From Mycosarcoma maydis (lineage: Eukaryota > Basidiomycota > Ustilaginomycetes > Ustilaginales): 64,000 nt of DNA. Location of the stretch: positions 124,001 through 188,000 of the forward strand of contig NC_026493.1 in assembly GCF_000328475.2 (NCBI RefSeq). Reading direction: 5' to 3'. Below, piece by piece: positions 52,275 to 62,218 of this stretch (within the stretch, counting starts at the first letter, position 1; each line of letters starts with the position of its first letter). Both the position numbers and the translations under genes were made by a program. Under the pieces are notes generated by a model. The model had not been told where the DNA came from, searched no databases, and saw only the letters and a program-made list of their open reading frames with translations.

Positions 52275-53384
52275 AAGTTCACGTTTGGGCTGTGGGAAAA
52301 TTCAAGGTTTGCGAACACGTCTCAGCTCACAGGCTGACTTTGTGTTTGTGCATGTTGTGTATGTGACTTGCAAACAGCGGTGACAGCTCGCCCTACGTTT
52401 AACTTTGATCTCCCAACATGAAACGCTGGATCCGGCTGGACCGATGGATGATGAGCTTGCTACTGTTGGCGCAGCATCAACGTCACCAACAATCGACAAG
52501 ATCGTCATCGGTTGGTAAGACCCCCTCTCAACTTGACTGATCTGGATCATCTTGATCCTGCTTGGTTGTTTTGTCTTGTTCAACTTCATCTGCAAGCCAT
52601 GAGCGTGAATTGTGAAAGATATGATAACCTCTAGTTGGCTTGCAGGTTGTGTTGTCTGGCCATGTCTGTTAACGAACCCGCCTTTGTTGTACCATTCGTG
52701 AAAAGCGTCTCACTAGACAATGGCAGAAAAGTCAAGACAGGCGAGCCAGCACAGCAAGCGACTTCGTGTCTGCCAACACGCCTCGCCACTTTGGCTGCAC
52801 TCACCACTGCGAGTCACCAGTCAAGGCGTCTCAGCCAGCCAAACCTGGTAAGGAAAAAAAGAAAAAAGAAAAAGAAAAAAAGGGACTCCCGAATGGTAAG
52901 CTCGATTGATGCAGCGCGCGCCAAGACTGAGACCCTGCTTGCCTGGCGCTTGCACACTGTGACTCTCGCTAACTTAACTAACGGGTCGGAGTGTAGGAGT
53001 CTGGGAGTCCTGCGTCAGAATCCAAATGCGATGCTAGCTGTCGTCGAAACACGCGGGACGGTTGGACGTGTAAATTGGTTCTCGCTTGCTTGTGCCAGGC
53101 AGACACACACACACACACAGTCACCTCGTACTCCCCAACAGCCGTGAGTCAAAATCATCCCAAACTCATCTCAGATACGAGCATGACATGGTACACCACA
53201 TCGGTAGAACTCGATGAGCGATGCCTCACCCTGGTTTTCAATAAATCAATGCGATCCAACCAACCGCCATCGTATGTCTGAGTGTAGATGCTTGTCACGC
53301 TCTTGCTTCGTTCTAAGAAGGCATGTCCTTCGCAGGTTGGTTCTCTTTGGTTAATAAATAAAATAAAACAAAACGATCACAAAG

Positions 53385-53762
53385 CACGAATTACGAATCA
53401 CGAATCTGTGATCGCGAAAGACCGTCCAATTTAAAATAAAGTCTTGAACTTAACTTGGACCTGTACTTGCACTTCCACTTGAAGCTTAATCGCTATACCA
53501 AAAGATTTCCAATCGGATTTGGATTGTATTCTTCAACTCTTCCACGGTCCGTCAGACGTGTCCCTGAATCGTGATTCGTGAATGAGGCATAGGTGTTAGG
53601 CCGATGAAATTGGCAAAACAAGAAAAGAAAAAAACGGGCGCGTGGCGTGGCGTTAGGTTTGTGAATCACGAGTTGTGAGTTGAACCCTTTCAGCAAAGAC
53701 ACGAAGCCGTCAAGGCCGAAGGGCCAAGCTGGTGGTGCATTCGTGATTCACGATTCGCGACT
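53385..53762. repeat. Dispersed-motif copies upstream of BCKDH E1-alpha
   Basis: Separate copies at 53385-53410, 53566-53585, 53660-53670 and 53738-53762; the last contains CATTCGTGATTCACGATTCG with the complete CGTGATTCACG inverted repeat. Confidence 0.8.
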
Positions 53763-53933
53763 GACATTCTCGGTGCAGTGTCAGGCGGTCAAGCTCGTTG
53801 TCGGCGCTCGGCTTTAGATCCTGGGGAAAGCTTTTACCCCACACTCACAGGATCGGGAAGCTTGACAAGAAGGTCGAGACGTGCTGATTGCCTTCGTCGT
53901 CACCACCACCCCGAGCCCATACGCCAGCTAACA

Positions 53934-55493
53934 ATGACCTCGTCTGCAGCCTTCTCCATGAGCCGTCTGCGCTTAGCCCCGAATGTTCGCGTCTCAAGAT
54001 GTACGGTCGTGGCGCAAGCGTCCATGACCTCGACCCGCTCCTTGGCTTCATCTTCTCTGCTGCGCAAAGATGGCAATGAACCTCAAGGTCATTTGCCCGG
54101 CCATCCATCCTCGGTGTTTCTCACGTCGCTCAATGACAGCTTCTTTGACAGCGTCAAGCCGAAAACCCTGTCTGGCAACAAGAACTCCCAAGGAGGCATC
54201 CCCACGTATCGACTCATGGATGGTGTCGGACGTCTCTTGCCCGGTGTCACCCAAGAAATGATCAACATCACCCAACAAGAAGCAGTCAAGATGTACCGCA
54301 CCATGCTGCTTCTTCCTCAAATTGATGTCATTCTATACAACGCGCAGCGCCAAGGTCGAATTTCCTTCATGATGACTTCGTATGGCGAGGAGGGAGCCGT
54401 GATCGGAAGTGCTGCTGGTTTGGACGCCAAAGACGAAGTGTTTGCACAGTACAGAGAGTCGGGTGTGTTGCTGTGGCGCGACTTTTCGATCGATCATTTC
54501 ATGTCGCAGGTGTTTGGTGCCGAGGATGATCTGTGTGGTGGAAGACAGATGCCGATCCACTTTGGCAGTACCCAGCACCACTTCCATACCATCAGCAGTC
54601 CTTTGGCTACGCAGATTCCGCAGGCTGCTGGTGCCGGCTACGCGCTGAAAAGGACCAAGGGAAGGGAGGGCAACGTGGTCATCTGCTACTTTGGCGAAGG
54701 AGCAGCGAGCGAAGGTGATTTTCATGCGGGCATGAACCTTGCCAGCACCACGAGCAGCCCTGTCATGTGAGTATCTAGGCTTCCAAGCCTTCCAAACACA
54801 AGCTTGTGTTGGTTGGAGCAACCGAATCACGATCGCTCACCTGTTTCACTTTTGTTCTGGTCTTGGTCTCTTGCGAAATTTCCTTGCAGCTTCTTCGTAC
54901 GCAACAATGGCTTTGCGATCTCCACGCCAGCTGCCGAGCAGTTCCGCGGAGACGGTATTGCATCTCGAGGCCCAGGCTACGGCATGCTCACCATCCGTGT
55001 TGACGGCAACGACGCACTCGCCGTCCGCTCCGCCGTGCAAGCAGCCAAATCCAAGGCGCTTTCTGAACAGCGACCCGTGCTGATCGAGGCTATGACCTAC
55101 CGCGTCGGTCACCACTCGACCTCGGACGACTCTTCGGCCTACCGCTCCAAACAGGCAGTCGAAAGCTGGAAGCAGATGGACAATCCTCTACACCGCATGC
55201 GAAATTACCTCACCGACCGTGGCTGGTGGAATGACGAGCTGGAAGAGGAAACCAAAGCTGGTCATCGCAAGAAGGTGATTGAAGCCATGGCTAGAGCCGA
55301 GAAGAAGAAGAGGCCCAAGCTGAGCAGTCTCTTTGAGGGAACGTATCGAGGCGAGTTGCCATCGAACCTCAAGCAACAACGCGCCGAGCTCGCTGAGCTG
55401 CTCGAGAAATACGGCTCGTTGCCCTCTTGGTCCAAGGAGATCGCCAAGCATGCGCATGCGGGTAAGGATATGGAACAGTACCGCGAGAAGTAG
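53934..55493 (+). CDS. BCKDHA: Branched-chain 2-oxoacid dehydrogenase E1-alpha (two exons)
   Basis: Exon 1 53934-54766, intron 54767-54889 (123 bp, GTGAGT...TTGCAG), exon 2 54890-55493; the join gives 478 residues. Residues 1-45 are an Arg/Ser-rich mitochondrial presequence. It is the thiamine-diphosphate-binding alpha subunit of the complex that oxidatively decarboxylates the 2-oxoacids of Leu, Ile and Val in the matrix. Seen: SYGEEGAVIGSAAGL, GGRQMPIHFGS, the ThDP motif GEGAASEGDFHAGMN with VRNNGFAIST across the splice junction, and the regulatory loop YRVGHHSTSDDSSAYR, nearly identical to the loop phosphorylated by BCKD kinase in animals. The 5' open frame extends upstream via GTG, but the ATG at 53934 begins the targeting sequence. 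E1-beta is not in the window. Confidence 0.95.
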
Positions 55494-55854
55494 AGCTTTG
55501 TCTTCGCTGTCATTCTAAATGCATACATACTCTTCTGCCTTGCTGATCTGTGGTGGAATCTGCGAAGCGAGAGAACAAAAAAGAAGAAAAAAACACAGAC
55601 ATAGTCAAGTGTTGGTCTCTGAGCGACTTGACTTGTTGGACCCTGAATCAGCAGGATGAGCGAGGGAAAAAAAAATCCCGGACAGGCGAAAAGAAAAGAC
55701 GAAAAGAAAAGAGAGGCAAGACAAGGCGAGGCGAGGCGAGGCGAAGCGAAGCGAATCAAAGCTGCACAGGTGAAAAAAGACAGAGGCGTACATCTTACTG
55801 CTCGTCTTGGTCCATCATCTTAGGGATCAACACGCCCCATATACAAAGGCGAGG
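55494..55854. other. Purine-rich spacer
   Basis: 361 bp between two + strand genes, containing a strongly purine-rich tract (about 55555-55760) that ends in GCGAG/GCGAA 5-bp tandem units (about 55725-55757). No gene. Confidence 0.6.
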
Positions 55855-56949
55855 ATGTCGTACGTGGTGCAAGCAGGTCTCTTCGCTGGTGGCTTGGTAG
55901 TCGGAGCCGGAGGAGCTGTGCTCCTCTCTGGATCTCGAGCGTCTGCCGTCCCGGCGACCGTGTGTACCAGCGAACAGCAAGCTCCGGGCAAGCCGATTCT
56001 GACACCCGCACCTTGCTCTTCGTCCAAGGTGGCCGTGGTTGATTCTGGCTACTCGTCCGACTCGCTCGGCCCGGCAGGCTATCCCGGGCCCGTGTCCGAC
56101 TTTCTGCGACACGCAGCCTACGTCTCCTCGTACGACCGTCGACTGCGTCATCCGTCATGGACCGCAGAACACCTCACCGCTGCGTCGCTTCAACGACCAC
56201 CCAATGCGCCCAAATCGGATCGATCCAACTCTGTGTTCAAAGAGGATACTCGCATCCCCGAACTGTTCCGTGCCAAAATGGCCGATTACTTCCGTTCAGG
56301 CTACGATCGTGGACACATGGTGCCTGCTGCTGATGCGAAGTCGTCACAGCTGGCGATGGACGAAACGTTCTTGCTCACCAACATCGCACCTCAAGTCGGG
56401 GCTGGCATGAACAGGGACTACTGGGCACATACCGAGGACTTCGTTCGAAGACTCACGTCGAGGTTTGCCGACCTCTACGTGTTTACCATTCCACTGTACT
56501 TACCGAGGCAGTATCCGGATGGTAAATTCCGTGTGAGTTACGAGGTGATCGGTAATCCGCCTAACGTTGCGGTTCCGACGCACTTTGCCAAGGTGATCCT
56601 GGGTATCGGTCAGCCAAGCCAAGCCAGTGGTGCTCCGGGACCCAAGCCCGAGTGGAAAGGTGGTTTGGGCAACGTCGGTTTGGGAGGCGGAATCATGGCG
56701 TTGGGCGCTTTCGTTATGCCCAACAGCGTGATTCCGAACGAAGCACCTTTGGAAAGCTTTGCAGTGCCCATTGAGACGGTGGAGAGGGCAGCAGGTCTAA
56801 CCTTGTTCCCACCAGCGGTCAAGAGTGCTGCCAAGAAACTGTGCGATACCGTCCAGTGCTCGATCATTGTCAGGGATTTTAGTGACAAGAGCAAGACGTT
56901 GACGGCTCCTGCTGCCAAGCCTCTGCCGTTACCTGCGCCGAGCATGTAG
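55855..56949 (+). CDS. NUC1: Mitochondrial nuclease NUC1 (endonuclease G family)
   Basis: Frame of 364 residues from the ATG at 55855. It starts with a hydrophobic, Gly/Ala-rich anchor (residues about 5-27), as in fungal NUC1, consistent with the inner membrane/intermembrane space. The beta-beta-alpha-metal nuclease core carries the DRGH motif in YDRGHMVPAADA (catalytic His about residue 153) and the metal-binding Asn in LTNIAPQVGAGMNRDYW. The family is a magnesium-dependent, non-specific DNA/RNA nuclease that degrades nucleic acids in mitochondria and, after release, in the nucleus during cell death. The C-terminal block GAFVMPNSVIPNEAPLESFAVP is the usual end of the fungal domain. It follows BCKDH E1-alpha in the same direction, about 360 bp apart, with its own leader. 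Confidence 0.94.
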   Translation: MSYVVQAGLFAGGLVVGAGGAVLLSGSRASAVPATVCTSEQQAPGKPILTPAPCSSSKVAVVDSGYSSDSLGPAGYPGPVSDFLRHAAYVSSYDRRLRHPSWTAEHLTAASLQRPPNAPKSDRSNSVFKEDTRIPELFRAKMADYFRSGYDRGHMVPAADAKSSQLAMDETFLLTNIAPQVGAGMNRDYWAHTEDFVRRLTSRFADLYVFTIPLYLPRQYPDGKFRVSYEVIGNPPNVAVPTHFAKVILGIGQPSQASGAPGPKPEWKGGLGNVGLGGGIMALGAFVMPNSVIPNEAPLESFAVPIETVERAAGLTLFPPAVKSAAKKLCDTVQCSIIVRDFSDKSKTLTAPAAKPLPLPAPSM

Positions 56950-57397
56950 ACGTTCTTTGTTTGCCTGCACAGTCACGCATTGGATCCAGAATCAAAGCAA
57001 ACACGATAATCCAAACCAGCGTTGAGCACAAGCTTGTTAAGGTCATGGTCCACTGTCAAGAACCGAGCACGAGTTGAGAGAAGTCACAATGAACGATCCT
57101 TGTCCGTACTCGATTGAGCTGCGAACTTTCAAACAGCAAAAACGATTAGTTAACGTTAATCATGGATTAAAATAAAGTCGTGAGCGGATTCGTGATTCAC
57201 GATTCACGGTTGACAGCCAAAAGACGCCAAAGAACCTTGAACCCGAAATAACGAACTCGAGAAATCGTGCGCTTAGGCCAGGTCGCACCCGTGACTCGGC
57301 ATCTTCTTGACCTTTCACCACATCTCTCCCCCGATCGCCAGCCACATTCACGATCAACAGCACCGAGCACCGCCACCGACATTCGTGATTGGAGAAT
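56950..57397. other. Spacer with dispersed-motif copies
   Basis: 448 bp between NUC1 and the PQ-loop gene. A motif cluster with CGTGATTCACG lies at 57187-57210 and a half-copy ATTCGTGATT at 57381-57390, 8 bases before the start codon. No gene. Confidence 0.55.
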
Positions 57398-58726
57398 ATG
57401 AGCATTTCCGACCTCGCCTCGCTCGGCATGGCAATAGGAGCTCCGCTCGTCTACGCAGATCAAGCCTACTCGATCTATCGCAAACAAGATGCTCGGGGCT
57501 TCTCGCACGACGTATGCGCCGTTCTTCTCATCGCCAACATCACACGATGCTTCTTCTGGCTCGGTGAACGGTTTGAGTTTGCGCTTTTACTGCAGAGCCT
57601 ACTGATGATTGCAGCACAGCTCGGATTGCTGTATTTGTGTATACGGTTCAAACCGGTGACGAGGTGGAGCAAGAGTATCAGCAGCGATGGTGCAAGGGTC
57701 GTTTTCGATGGTGCGCACGAGGAACAGCAAAACGACGCGCAAGGAGCGAGCACATCAAGAGATTTGATGGATTTCCACCAAGCAGACGCGCAGGCGGAGG
57801 AGGAGCAAGAGCAAGAGCAAGCGTATGCGAACAAACAGCCATTGCTGGTGACGTTGGGAGCCATGTTTCGCCGAGGCAATCCAGCTAGCTCTTCGTACGG
57901 TCGCTTGTCTTCTACCGACCATTCGTCGTACAACACTTCCTCGGATCTGCCTCGTTCCAACACCACCAGCTCGTCCAACACCACATCTGCCTTCTCCCGC
58001 CTTACCTCGCTGTTCACATCTCTCATTCCCACCAGCGGCAGACCACTCAACTTCTGGCAGTGGTCCGACTACAACTCGTACCTCATCTTCCTTTTTCTGC
58101 TCATTCTTCTCTTGGCGATCCTCTATATGATACTTTCTTCGTCGTCGCGCTTCATTTCGCTGCTTGGATATATCGCCTTGGGACTCGAATCGACGTTGCC
58201 GATACCGCAACTGATCGCCAACTATCGACGCAAGAGTCTCGCCGGCTTCCGAACGAGCGTGTTGATAGGCTGGCTGGGGGGTGACTCTTTCAAGCTGCTC
58301 TATTTCGTGCTCAAGGCAAGTCCGGTGCAGTTTACGAGTTGCGCCATATTTCAGTTGAGTGTGGATCTGGCGATTTTGGCACAGAGCAGGATGTACCTGG
58401 AGAAAACGCAGAGCGACGAGGAGGAGATGCAGGCCAAGCAGCAGAGTACGCAGGCGTCTGGTGCGAGGAGTGCGGCGCACACGCAGATCGAGGAGGATGC
58501 CGACGATGAGCTGGCTCGCCAGAGTGTTGCGCGCAGAAGCGGAGGTGCAACCAGTGTTTCGACCAATGCGGCTAAGAGCAAGGCCAAAGCGAATGCGGTG
58601 TCTGCTACAAGTACAGCAGAAGAGGAGAATGACTTGTTGCAAGATGCTCACCATGTCATCGCTATTGAAGCTGACGACGATGATGACGAGGGCGATATCT
58701 CGAATGGCCGAACAAGACGATCGTAA
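57398..58726 (+). CDS. PQ-loop membrane protein (SLC66A2/Any1-like)
   Basis: Frame of 442 residues from the ATG at 57398. Two PQ-loop-type repeats are visible: the first at residues about 10-85 (GAPLVYADQAYSIYRKQDARGFS, in which PQ has become AD), the second at about 255-335 (LPIPQLIANYRRKSLAGF). Around seven transmembrane segments are expected, with a cytosolic Ser/Asp-rich loop of roughly 120 residues between the halves and an acidic tail. The arrangement matches human PQLC1/SLC66A2 and yeast Any1/Cfs1, which counteract aminophospholipid flippases at endosome/Golgi membranes; that function is inferred from the family. The upstream codon at 57389 is TTG and was not used. Confidence 0.82.
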   Translation: MSISDLASLGMAIGAPLVYADQAYSIYRKQDARGFSHDVCAVLLIANITRCFFWLGERFEFALLLQSLLMIAAQLGLLYLCIRFKPVTRWSKSISSDGARVVFDGAHEEQQNDAQGASTSRDLMDFHQADAQAEEEQEQEQAYANKQPLLVTLGAMFRRGNPASSSYGRLSSTDHSSYNTSSDLPRSNTTSSSNTTSAFSRLTSLFTSLIPTSGRPLNFWQWSDYNSYLIFLFLLILLLAILYMILSSSSRFISLLGYIALGLESTLPIPQLIANYRRKSLAGFRTSVLIGWLGGDSFKLLYFVLKASPVQFTSCAIFQLSVDLAILAQSRMYLEKTQSDEEEMQAKQQSTQASGARSAAHTQIEEDADDELARQSVARRSGGATSVSTNAAKSKAKANAVSATSTAEEENDLLQDAHHVIAIEADDDDDEGDISNGRTRRS

Positions 58727-58949
58727 ATCCCCCCCCCACACGCGCGCGCACCACTTTTTAGACACATGAACGCGTTGGTGCTTGGATGAATCCGCTTGTA
58801 AAACAAACTCTACTTGCAATAGAACCGAGACAGTGTGCTTGCATTCCAAATCCCGATGCGACTGTGAGACATGATGCTTCTATGCGACCTGTATGTAATC
58901 TATCATTTCTAAGCCAAGAGGCTGATCCACGAGTGACCAAGTTGTGCAA

Positions 58950-60524
58950 CTACGGATTGGGCGGTGTACTGTTGGGGGCCTTGTTGGCGCGTGAGTGCCA
59001 ATCCAGGACTGGCCTGTTGTGTTCGAAACTGTGCTGGACGCGCATGGCGCGTTCGAGCCTGGTGAAAGTCAACTTCAACGTGTCTGGCTGTTGGCTGAAG
59101 GTGAATCTGAACCAACCGGGGATGGGATGATGGTACATAGTGCCTGGGCTGATAAGCAAGCGATTTTCGATGAGTCGATCTACGAAGATGGCTTCTTTTT
59201 CCCTTGCTTGTTTGTCCGACATGTGTTTGTGGATGCCGCAAAATGTTCCGAGGTTGATCATCAGGAAGAAGCCCGCATTTGATCGGGTGTAAGGGATGGC
59301 GTGGTGGTGCAAGAATTCGACCGTGTGTTGATACGCGAGCGAGAGTCGACGTCTGTTTTCGGCGAAGTACCACTCAAGGAATGCGGTATCGCGCAACAGG
59401 GCAATCCAGAGCGCAGCTGCAGGCGAGGCCGACTGCGAGAGCAAGCCAATGCACGCCATGGCACGTTGCAACGCAGGGTTGTGCTGTGACACCAGAACGC
59501 CCAAACGAAACCCGTTGATAGCAAAGTCCTTTGAAGCCGACGTGACAACGTGCACAAACGACGGATCCAATCTGCATTCCTTGAGAGTATCAATAGATAG
59601 TATACTGTGGAAAGTCGACGGTTGGGCAACGTCGGTCGTGGTGAACGTTGATCGAGCATAGATCTCGTCCGACACGAAATGCAACTGATATTTGGCCGCA
59701 AATTTCGCAAGCTCCACCACGGTCTCTCGAGGATAGATGGTACCTGTCGGGTTGTGAGGATTGCACAACAGCAGCACTCTCACATTGATGCCATCAGCTA
59801 TGGCCTTTTGATATGCCTCTTCATACGCCGTGACCGTGGATGGTGCAAACGACGAATACTCCAAGCTTTCCTGCAGTCGTTGCGCTTCTTCTGGCAACGG
59901 AACCGAGACCTCCACGATCCTCGCCTTGGCCCGGTTGGTCAAGTCGTTGTCAAATGCGTTGTAATACGGCGCGCTCAACAGAACGCCATCACCCTCATCG
60001 CAGAGGTTCCAGAACAACTCGTCCAGGATACCGGTTGCCCCACTGCCAATCGCAATGTGACTCGGCTCTACCTTGGTGAGCGGCAGAGGAGACGCATTGG
60101 TCTCTGGCCAGTCAGGCCGACGTTGATTGAACAGCGCAGCAATAGCCTCGAGCAGCTGCGATGAACACGTAAAGCGATCCGCATATGTCATGTCTGCAGG
60201 TAAAAGCTTGAGCTGGTCCTTAGCGAGGAAGAACTCGAGCAGCTCGGTGCGGCAGAGAGAGTTATCTGCGATGCCCGCGTTGATGATGCCGTCCGGGTTG
60301 GTGATGGGATCATACATGTTGGCGAGCATACGTTTGAGGCCTTCGGGAAGGTCGAAGTTGTCGGCACCGTGCGCACCGCGACGCGAAAGTGTCGAAGAAG
60401 TGGTGTCGCCCTGAGCTGGCTTTGGCTGAGACGATAGCGTGGTGTTTGAAAGCGTGTCTACTAGAGAGGACAGCTCGGGTGCCGTTGCCGCCGCAGCGAC
60501 ACCAGCTTGGACTGTGTCGGACAT
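58950..60524 (-). CDS. ACC-synthase-like PLP aminotransferase (class I/II)
   Basis: Frame of 524 residues from the ATG at 60524; the open frame extends 22 codons upstream only via TTG. A low-complexity N-terminus (about 70 residues) precedes the fold-type I core. Seen: GIADNSLCRTELLEFF, IGSGATGILDELFWNLCDEGDGVLL, YYNAFDNDL, CNPHNPTGTIYPRE, FVSDEIYARSTF, and the PLP-lysine block SASKDFAINGFRLG with Lys332. This resembles the 1-aminocyclopropane-1-carboxylate-synthase-like branch, which in fungi includes both true ACC synthases and aminotransferases or lyases of unknown substrate. No targeting sequence is obvious. It diverges from the CLYBL-like gene over a 446-bp shared promoter and converges with the PQ-loop gene over 223 bp, which holds a C-rich/CG-rich microsatellite. 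Confidence 0.83.
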   Translation of the reverse strand: MSDTVQAGVAAAATAPELSSLVDTLSNTTLSSQPKPAQGDTTSSTLSRRGAHGADNFDLPEGLKRMLANMYDPITNPDGIINAGIADNSLCRTELLEFFLAKDQLKLLPADMTYADRFTCSSQLLEAIAALFNQRRPDWPETNASPLPLTKVEPSHIAIGSGATGILDELFWNLCDEGDGVLLSAPYYNAFDNDLTNRAKARIVEVSVPLPEEAQRLQESLEYSSFAPSTVTAYEEAYQKAIADGINVRVLLLCNPHNPTGTIYPRETVVELAKFAAKYQLHFVSDEIYARSTFTTTDVAQPSTFHSILSIDTLKECRLDPSFVHVVTSASKDFAINGFRLGVLVSQHNPALQRAMACIGLLSQSASPAAALWIALLRDTAFLEWYFAENRRRLSLAYQHTVEFLHHHAIPYTRSNAGFFLMINLGTFCGIHKHMSDKQAREKEAIFVDRLIENRLLISPGTMYHHPIPGWFRFTFSQQPDTLKLTFTRLERAMRVQHSFEHNRPVLDWHSRANKAPNSTPPNP

Positions 60525-60970
60525 GACGGTATCGTCCAGATCCAGCAGAAGCAGGCCAACAGGAGAGAGGGGTGGTAGAGACCGAGACAAAGGTCAAGAA
60601 CACCCAAGTCATGAGTGATTTTCGTGTTTCATTCATAGTAAATTTCAACCGCAAATCGTGAAGCACGAATGGAAGTAACACCCGTGACTCACGACTGCTC
60701 GGTGTCTACAACGGCGATTGGCTGCGGTCCGTGCATGCTCAGCCGTCAAGAGCTGCGGGCGAGATGGATTTTGTGCGTATTCCCGCAGTAACGAGCGTGG
60801 CAGCTTCGGAGCGCCAAAGCAGAGAAAGCCGAGTGGAGGAACCGCGCGCTTCTTGGTGCTTGCTTTATTGCTACTTTTAGATCTCTTTCAACTTGGTTCC
60901 AGCCTTGACACTTTGCTTCTCGCAACCACGGCAGACGTAGCTTTGTGCAACAGCCATTTCTTCGCCAAGT
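60525..60970. promoter_or_regulatory. Divergent promoter of the aminotransferase and CLYBL-like genes
   Basis: 446 bp shared by two genes transcribed outward. It contains CGTGACTCACGA at 60683-60694 (a C-centred version of the dispersed inverted repeat, with an AP-1/Gcn4-like TGACTCA core) and AATCGTGAAGCACGAAT at 60655-60669. Co-regulation is inferred from layout. Confidence 0.45.
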
Positions 60971-62218
60971 ATGACACTGCAACGAGGGTTGCATCGATGT
61001 ATGTCGATGCTGGTCAGACGATCAACGGTGGCAGTATCACTGTGTCGCATCGCGGTGATTGGAGCTTCACCGCCTCTAGCTCGTGGTCGACTGTTCAGCA
61101 CAGCACGTGTTGTTCTCGATCGCGACGTCAGGAACGCCGAAGCTGCATCTCAGACAGACGCTTCTTCTTCGCAAGCAAACGCAGCCGATGCTGCCTCGCC
61201 CGGATCCAATCTAAGCCAAGATGTGGTCTCGCGCTCGCGACGTTCCATGCTTTACGTCCCAGGCTCGTCGGAAAAAATGATCAAAAAGTCGCAAGCCTCG
61301 TCGGCCGACACGATCATTTTTGACCTCGAAGACTCGGTAGCCGCGCACAAGAAGGGTTTGGCACGCGAGACGGTCCTGCTAGCGCTCGAAGCAGCCGCTC
61401 GACCGGGGCCCGAACTTGCGGTCCGCATCAATCCGCCTTCGGCGAATCGCAGTCTGGCGTCGGACGACCTGGATATGATCTTGCCCAGTCATCAACTGCA
61501 AGCTATCGTGGTGCCCAAGGTGGAACACGAAGATGATATTCGGCTGATCATCGAAAAAGTAAAGGCGCTGAGGCCCAGTTCAGCTTTCGAACAGATTGGC
61601 GCACTGGCATTGATCTTGTCGGTGGAATCGGCAGCAAGCCTGTTGCATATGTCGAGAATCATTGAATCAGTCCGCAAAAGTCTAGGACAGGATGCGCACA
61701 CAGGCAATCTACTGTCCACCACATCCAAGCCGCCAGTCGCCGAGATTGTGGCGCTCTTGTTTGCGTCCGAGGACTACTGTGCGTCGACGGGTATCCTACG
61801 CACCCGAGATCGCAAATCACTCCTCTTCCCACGCGCACACATGGCTACGATCGCCAAAGCGCACAACCTCTCGGCGATCGACATGGTTTGCATTGATTAC
61901 AAGGATGAGACGTACCTAGTCGAAGAGGCGGAAGAAGCAAAGCAGATGGGATACGACGGCAAGCAGGCGATTCACCCGGTTCAGGTGGATGCGATCCAGC
62001 ATACCTTCAACCCGACCCAAGAGGCGGTCGAGAGAGCAGCGAGGATCTTGCATCTCTACGAGCACGCCAGTCAGAGCGAGAACAGAGGTGCGTACGGCTT
62101 GCAAGAGAAAGGCGGTGGAATGACCATGATCGATCGACCGATGTTGTTGCAAGCGAATGCAGTGGTGCACAAGGCGCGCAAGGCGCGCATGAGAATTCCC
62201 GAGCCAAGCGAGCTATAA
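60971..62218 (+). CDS. Citramalyl-CoA lyase/citrate-lyase-beta-like protein, mitochondrial (CLYBL-like)
   Basis: Intronless frame of 415 residues. Residues 1-45 are an Arg-rich mitochondrial presequence ending near GRLFSTARV. The HpcH/HpaI aldolase-type barrel follows: RSMLYVPGSSEKMIKK, DTIIFDLEDSVAAHKK (Mg-binding acidic residues), LAVRINP, IVVPKVEHEDDI, LILSVESAASL, LLFASEDYCASTG and GYDGKQAIHPVQVDAI. These are diagnostic of the citrate-lyase beta/CLYBL family. The mammalian enzyme cleaves (S)-citramalyl-CoA to acetyl-CoA and pyruvate, the last step of itaconate breakdown; malyl-CoA lyase or malate-synthase side activities are known in the family. Substrate here is inferred. It is divergent from the ACC-synthase-like gene. 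Confidence 0.88.
   Translation: MTLQRGLHRCMSMLVRRSTVAVSLCRIAVIGASPPLARGRLFSTARVVLDRDVRNAEAASQTDASSSQANAADAASPGSNLSQDVVSRSRRSMLYVPGSSEKMIKKSQASSADTIIFDLEDSVAAHKKGLARETVLLALEAAARPGPELAVRINPPSANRSLASDDLDMILPSHQLQAIVVPKVEHEDDIRLIIEKVKALRPSSAFEQIGALALILSVESAASLLHMSRIIESVRKSLGQDAHTGNLLSTTSKPPVAEIVALLFASEDYCASTGILRTRDRKSLLFPRAHMATIAKAHNLSAIDMVCIDYKDETYLVEEAEEAKQMGYDGKQAIHPVQVDAIQHTFNPTQEAVERAARILHLYEHASQSENRGAYGLQEKGGGMTMIDRPMLLQANAVVHKARKARMRIPEPSEL

Larger units (their letters stand above)
50884..53933. other. 3-kb divergent spacer with long pyrimidine tract
   Basis: Between the polyQ gene (-) and BCKDH E1-alpha (+). From 50884 to about 52090 the minus strand is strongly pyrimidine-rich, consistent with a long leader of the polyQ gene; open frames in it are low-complexity Ser/Leu/Phe/Pro translations of this bias. 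Further on are an 8-bp tandem repeat, an A/G run (52853-52882), a CA repeat (53103-53118) and many dispersed-motif copies. A 170-residue + frame at 52635 starts at TTG and looks spurious. Confidence 0.5.

Noticed and set aside
52635..53147. 170-residue + strand frame with a Lys-rich run
   Set aside because: Starts at TTG; the Lys run translates an A/G microsatellite; no conservation visible.
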